Positions 3,989-5,245 of a stretch of 5,245 bases of DNA are shown piece after piece. The position numbers were made by a program, and so were the translations under genes. Under the pieces are notes generated by a model. The model was given only the letters and a program-made list of their open reading frames with translations, was not told the origin of the DNA and made no database searches. Each line of letters opens with the position of its first letter. Position 1 is the stretch's first letter. Source of the DNA: an uncultured Oscillospiraceae bacterium (GTDB lineage: Bacteria > Bacillota > Clostridia > Oscillospirales > Oscillospiraceae); assembly GCA_934567115.1 (NCBI GenBank), contig CAKTJA010000101.1, forward strand, positions 1 to 5,245. Direction: 5' to 3'.

Positions 3989-5245
3989 ATGGAGCAGTTT
4001 ACAACGGATTTTGAACAGAATGTGCGGGAGCTGGACGACCTGCTCGGCGTGGGGCGCAGCTTTGACATGATCGCGCGCGACCTGCTGATCGGAGGGCGGC
4101 GCTGCCGGCTGTGGGTCATCGACGGCTACGGCGACGACGCGGTGATCGAGCGCATGGTCAGCTTCTGGCTCGCGCTGCCCTCGACCGGGGACGCCGGGGA
4201 TGTGCAGACCTTTATCGACCGCTATGTGACCTTCAGCGAGGTGGAGAGCGAGCGGAGCGTTGAGAAGGCGCTTACCGCCGTTTTTCTGGGGAAGACGCTT
4301 CTGCTTGCCGAGGGCTACGACGCGTGCGTGCTGATCGACGCGAAGAGCTATCCCTCGCGCAGCGTGGAGGAGCCGTCGTCCGGGAAGGTGCTGCGCGGGT
4401 CGCACGACGGCTTTATCGAAACGCTCGTGCAGAACGCGGCGCTGCTGCGGCGGCGCATCCGGGACCCGCAGCTCACGCTTGAGGGGCACAAGGTCAGCCG
4501 GCGCTCGCGCGCCGACGTTGTGCTGTGCTATCTTGAGGACAAGGTGGACCGCGACCTGCTCGAGCGGGTGCGTCGGCTGCTTGCCGGGATCGACGCGCGG
4601 TCGATCTCGATGTCGCAGGAGTCCATTGCGGAATCCATGATGACGCGTCGGCAGTGGTACAACCCGTTTCCGCGCGTGCGGTATACGGAGCGTCCGGACG
4701 CCGCGACAGCCTGCATCATGGAGGGGAACATCGTCGTGATGGTGGACAATTCCCCGGCCGTCATGCTGCTGCCCACGCGCTTCCTCGACTTTGTGCAGGA
4801 GGCGAACGACTTCTATTTCCCGCCGCTTGTCGGCTCCTACCTCCGGATCCTGCGCGCGATCGTTTTTCTGCTCACGCTGTTTATCACGCCGGTCTGGTAT
4901 CTGCTGGTCATGAACCCGCACCTGACGGAAGGCTCGCTGGGCTTCCTTGCCGTTACAAGCGAATATGAGGTGCCGATCCTCGCCCAGCTTCTGCTTACGG
5001 AATTCATCGTCGATCTGCTCAAGCTTGCCTCGCTCAACACGCCGAGCGTTTTTTCCAACTCGTTCTCCATGATCGGCGCGCTGGTGCTCGGCGATTTTGC
5101 CGTACAGGCGCACTGGCTTGTGCCGGAGGTGCTGGCCTACATGGCCTTCGTCGCCATCGCCAACTTCGCCCAGCCGAGCTATGAGCTTGGCTATGCCTTC
5201 AAGCTACTGCGGCTGCTGCTGCTTATTTTCTGCGCGGCGTTTGAG
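3989..5245 (+). CDS. spoVAF: Stage V sporulation protein AF, GerA-family (3' end outside window)
   Basis: SpoVAF is a GerAA-like integral protein of the spore inner membrane, made in the forespore and linked to amplifying germination with GerA receptors and SpoVA channels. The visible 419 residues reach the window edge without a stop; family members are close to 490-500 residues, so most of the gene is present. The soluble N-terminal half begins LGVGRSFDMIARDLLIGGRR (19-38). It carries the SpoVAF-type motifs YPSRSVEEP (121-129), LRGSHDGFIETL (135-146), RRRIRDP (154-160), NPFPRVRYTERPD (225-237) and VDNSP (252-256). Membrane segments follow from about 287 to 309, then near 326-346, 358-375, 377-396 and 404 onward. 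GGAGG at 3979-3983 precedes the ATG, and a sigma-G promoter lies directly upstream. No other spoVA gene precedes it. A plain GerAA receptor subunit is the alternative, but the motifs favour SpoVAF. Confidence 0.92.
   Translation, partial: MEQFTTDFEQNVRELDDLLGVGRSFDMIARDLLIGGRRCRLWVIDGYGDDAVIERMVSFWLALPSTGDAGDVQTFIDRYVTFSEVESERSVEKALTAVFLGKTLLLAEGYDACVLIDAKSYPSRSVEEPSSGKVLRGSHDGFIETLVQNAALLRRRIRDPQLTLEGHKVSRRSRADVVLCYLEDKVDRDLLERVRRLLAGIDARSISMSQESIAESMMTRRQWYNPFPRVRYTERPDAATACIMEGNIVVMVDNSPAVMLLPTRFLDFVQEANDFYFPPLVGSYLRILRAIVFLLTLFITPVWYLLVMNPHLTEGSLGFLAVTSEYEVPILAQLLLTEFIVDLLKLASLNTPSVFSNSFSMIGALVLGDFAVQAHWLVPEVLAYMAFVAIANFAQPSYELGYAFKLLRLLLLIFCAAFE

Noticed and set aside
3728..5113. Antisense open frame of 461 codons over spoVAF
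   Set aside because: It is a mirror of a GC-rich gene; the product is His/Arg/Val-rich with no domain, and no ribosome-binding site is evident, while the sense frame is clearly SpoVAF.
1..5245. Mobile elements, CRISPR arrays, tRNA or rRNA genes
   Set aside because: No transposase, terminal inverted repeats, spaced direct repeats, or cloverleaf/rRNA-like segments were seen.

Overview
The window looks like the chromosome of a GC-rich, endospore-forming Firmicute of the class Clostridia, perhaps a gut Oscillospiraceae-like lineage. The spore assignment rests on a clear SpoVAF-family gene at the right edge and on promoter sequences that fit forespore sigma factors. The genus-level guess is weak.

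Left part (1-2100): a sodium-dependent transporter of the NSS/SNF family runs leftward out of the window, and a LysR-type regulator reads rightward. They diverge from a 148-bp AT-rich intergenic region that contains a good sigma-A promoter for the regulator, two dyads and a phased AAATT repeat. This is the classic layout of a LysR regulator controlling the divergent gene, so the regulator probably senses something linked to the transporter's amino-acid-like substrate.

Middle (2101-3669): a leader with a plausible promoter and a stable hairpin precedes a 466-residue two-part protein. It has an N-terminal DUF2156 / phosphatidylglycerol-lysyltransferase-C-like region fused to a C-terminal RimJ/RimL-like GNAT acetyltransferase. 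An in-frame TTG 165 bases upstream is not the likely start.

Right part (3670-5245): a 62-codon gene of unknown function is followed, after 70 bases, by spoVAF, which runs off the right edge. Each has its own sequence resembling a forespore promoter: GTATG-N18-CACAATA for the small gene, and ACATA-N18-CATACTA for spoVAF, a very good sigma-G match. The small gene's promoter and Shine-Dalgarno lie inside a long terminator-like hairpin that follows the acetyltransferase gene. A second hairpin covers the stop codon of the small gene just before the spoVAF promoter. The most interesting proposal is that the 62-residue protein is an undescribed forespore protein co-regulated with spoVAF. This is inferred from promoter motifs and position only.
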